The position numbers and the translations under genes were made by a program. Under the pieces are notes generated by a model. That model worked only from the letters and a program-made list of their open reading frames with translations. It did no database searches and was not told where the DNA came from. Positions 45,619 to 46,526 of a stretch of 46,526 nt of DNA are shown in pieces. The stretch comes from a virus. The stretch's first letter is position 1, and the number at the start of each line of letters is the position of its first letter. Where the stretch lies: the IMG/VR virus record IMGVR_UViG_3300028800_000145, positions 1 to 46,526 of that record; one strand, written 5' to 3'.

Positions 45619-45763
45619 CCACGCCATTCCGGGTAAGATCATATCCGGCCCTCAGCCACTCTTCCACCACTGCATCCCGGCTCCTGAGACCTCTCCGGGC
45701 CGTCTCCATCCTGATCGCCAGCATAAGCTCTTCCGGGATGTTGCGGACATACAGGATCGGCAT
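45578..45763 (-). CDS. Ribbon-helix-helix DNA-binding protein
   Basis: The product is 61 residues. ILYVRNIPEELMLAIRMETARRGLRSRDAVVEEWLR is the standard ribbon (strand) plus two helices of Arc/FitA-type repressors, with Arg/Asn on the strand for DNA contact. It probably binds as a dimer of dimers. As one of the first genes of the late operon it may regulate late or early promoters. The acidic tail is short. No toxin partner is visible. Confidence 0.75.
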   Translation of the reverse strand: MPILYVRNIPEELMLAIRMETARRGLRSRDAVVEEWLRAGYDLTRNGVDEEPESAGDYHQD

Positions 45764-45877
45764 TCAGCGTCCAGCCTCCCGCAAGGCCCGAATGAACGCC
45801 AGAAACAAGACTCCGGCTACGATCATCCACACCCAGCCGTATCCGGCATCCCAATCGCCATGAGCAGGAACCATCAT
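45764..45877 (-). CDS. Micro membrane protein
   Basis: The product is 37 residues from the first of two ATGs at 45877. WVWMIVAGVLFLAFIRAL is one membrane helix with a basic C-terminus. The stop directly abuts the ribbon-helix-helix start. The ribosome site is weak. Function unknown. Confidence 0.5.
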   Translation of the reverse strand: MMVPAHGDWDAGYGWVWMIVAGVLFLAFIRALREAGR

Positions 45878-45910
45878 TTGCTTGCTACGATAGCACTGCA
45901 AGCAGAGAAG

Positions 45911-46171
45911 TCAAGAGGTAATATTGCGGTCGGAGAGGATTTGTTTGCAGATCATCGCGGGGCCGAGTTTGGAATCGGCGTACTTGCTCCAAAGGTTCTT
46001 CTGCCGCTGGGCCAGAACGTACCGGGTTCCACGCTTACGACAACCGCACGAGTCCTGAATGACCGCATTAGCAGCCCTGACCGCTTCCCTTCCGAAGCAC
46101 CACGAACACTCAACCTCAACCATCCTGTGCCCGTATTTATCGTTTTCAGACTCACGTAGAACCCGTAACAT
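45911..46171 (-). CDS. Zinc-binding protein, first gene of the late operon
   Basis: The product is 86 residues with AAAGG before the ATG. VEVECSWCFGREAV, then DSCGCRKRG provide CxxC and CxC ligands for one zinc, followed by a basic helix (YVLAQRQKNLWSKYADSKLG). Proteins with ECxxCG...CGC are common in phages and resemble small DNA-binding ribbons or HNH-less remnants. It starts about 85 bases after a candidate promoter. Confidence 0.7.
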   Translation of the reverse strand: MLRVLRESENDKYGHRMVEVECSWCFGREAVRAANAVIQDSCGCRKRGTRYVLAQRQKNLWSKYADSKLGPAMICKQILSDRNITS

Positions 46172-46399
46172 CGTTAAACCTTTCGGTTGAAAATACGCTA
46201 AATCCCTTCCTTATTAAATTCTTTTCTGTCTTTTCCCGCCCGTCCTCCCCGCCAAAATAGCACGCCTTCCCAAGATTGTCGTGTGTCATTTTTGCAACAA
46301 CTGCGGCCACAATTACCACACTGTTACTCACGGGATATTTTCTTGCTGTGCAAGCAAAAGCTCGCAGCATATCCCCGATTTTTTACGTCGTAATCCCCA
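46172..46399 (-). promoter_or_regulatory. Leader region of the late operon with candidate promoter
   Basis: No gene is supported in these 228 bases. On the minus strand ACGACA (46282-46277), 17 bases and an extended -10 TGC-TATTTT (TATTTT at 46259-46254) form a candidate promoter for the late operon. A hairpin TGCGAGC-TTTT-GCTTGCA lies near 46350-46367, upstream of it. The stretch is AT-richer than the genes around it. Confidence 0.45.
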
Positions 46400-46526
46400 T
46401 CCTCTTACCCATCCCCCGGCGGTTTAGACCCGGAGGAGGGTGGCCGGTAGAAACCGGACATAGCGCGGTCGAATGCAGTGTTGGCCCTCGCGACCTCGGC
46501 GGAGTTGCGCTGCTGCTCCAGCATGT
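46400..46526. repeat. Terminal redundancy, right copy
   Basis: Exact copy of positions 1-127. On the minus strand 46405-46526 again holds the 3' end of the gene that finishes at position 6. It should be removed to obtain the circular genome. Confidence 0.95.

Noticed and set aside
46152-46370. Minus-strand ORF of 72 codons before the late operon
   Set aside because: It overlaps the candidate promoter and the start of the supported zinc-protein gene, with AT-rich, promoter-like composition and no ribosome site.

Overview
The window is one circular phage genome of about 46.4 kb, linearised by assembly. The first 127 bases recur exactly as the last 127 (1-127 = 46400-46526). I read this as assembler overlap at one k-mer length, leaving a circle of 46,399 bp. 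Small terminase candidate, large terminase, portal, capsid, a beta-propeller tail protein and large ejection-type proteins are present. No tail tube, sheath, baseplate or tape-measure gene is seen. This points to a short-tailed (podovirus-type) phage. I see no integrase, no convincing CI/Cro repressor, no DNA polymerase and no recognisable endolysin. The host is probably an acidobacterium (Terriglobia-like). That is inference from the style of a phage-encoded Flp pilin, from small proteins of types I associate with acidobacterial genomes, and from signal peptides ending in Ala-Gln.

Layout. (1) 0.6-4.2 kb, plus strand: small early genes behind a strong promoter at 596-624. They include several zinc-ribbon proteins, a 120-residue HELGH membrane protease of the M50 (site-2 protease) type, and directly after it a complete Flp/Tad-type pilin. 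(2) 4.2-5.5 kb: a mixed region with two small minus-strand genes, strong hairpins and one plus-strand gene. (3) 9.5 to 5.5 kb, minus strand: replication and DNA-modification operon with two DNA methyltransferases, an O-like replication protein, a helicase-loader-like zinc protein and a Fis-type HTH protein. (4) 9.5-17.4 kb, plus strand: recombination genes (PD-(D/E)XK exonuclease, a Sak4-like ATPase apparently fused to an OB-like domain, VRR-NUC nuclease), decayed helicase and HNH genes, a run of tiny genes joined by a repeated junction sequence, a long coiled-coil zinc-finger gene with a complete tRNA inside it, and a cassette of small membrane and lipoprotein genes ending at a bidirectional terminator (17446-17475). 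(5) 46.2 to 17.5 kb, minus strand: late genes in this order: regulatory small proteins, a GroES-like protein carrying a DnaJ-type zinc domain, terminase, portal, scaffold-like protein, capsid, beta-helix protein, tail nozzle, ejection proteins, a PurD-like ATP-grasp enzyme with a small HE-motif protein, three consecutive large or medium secreted-looking fibre/adhesin proteins, and a block of small membrane proteins probably serving lysis.

How it works together. Early leaderless promoters (596-624, 9513-9542) start short zinc proteins. The divergent promoter region at 9.45-9.55 kb controls both the replication operon and the recombination block. Late genes are tightly coupled by ATGA/GTGA overlaps. 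Additional promoters lie just upstream of the scaffold gene (39758-39787) and of the ATP-grasp/fibre unit (27456-27483). The most novel items are the phage-borne Flp pilin next to a mini S2P-like protease, the GroES/DnaJ-zinc chimera, the PurD-like ATP-grasp unit in the tail module, Sec signal peptides on three tail-region proteins, the tRNA inside a reading frame, and the reiterated gene-junction sequence at 13.7-14.5 kb. All function calls come from reading motifs and context; no database search was possible.
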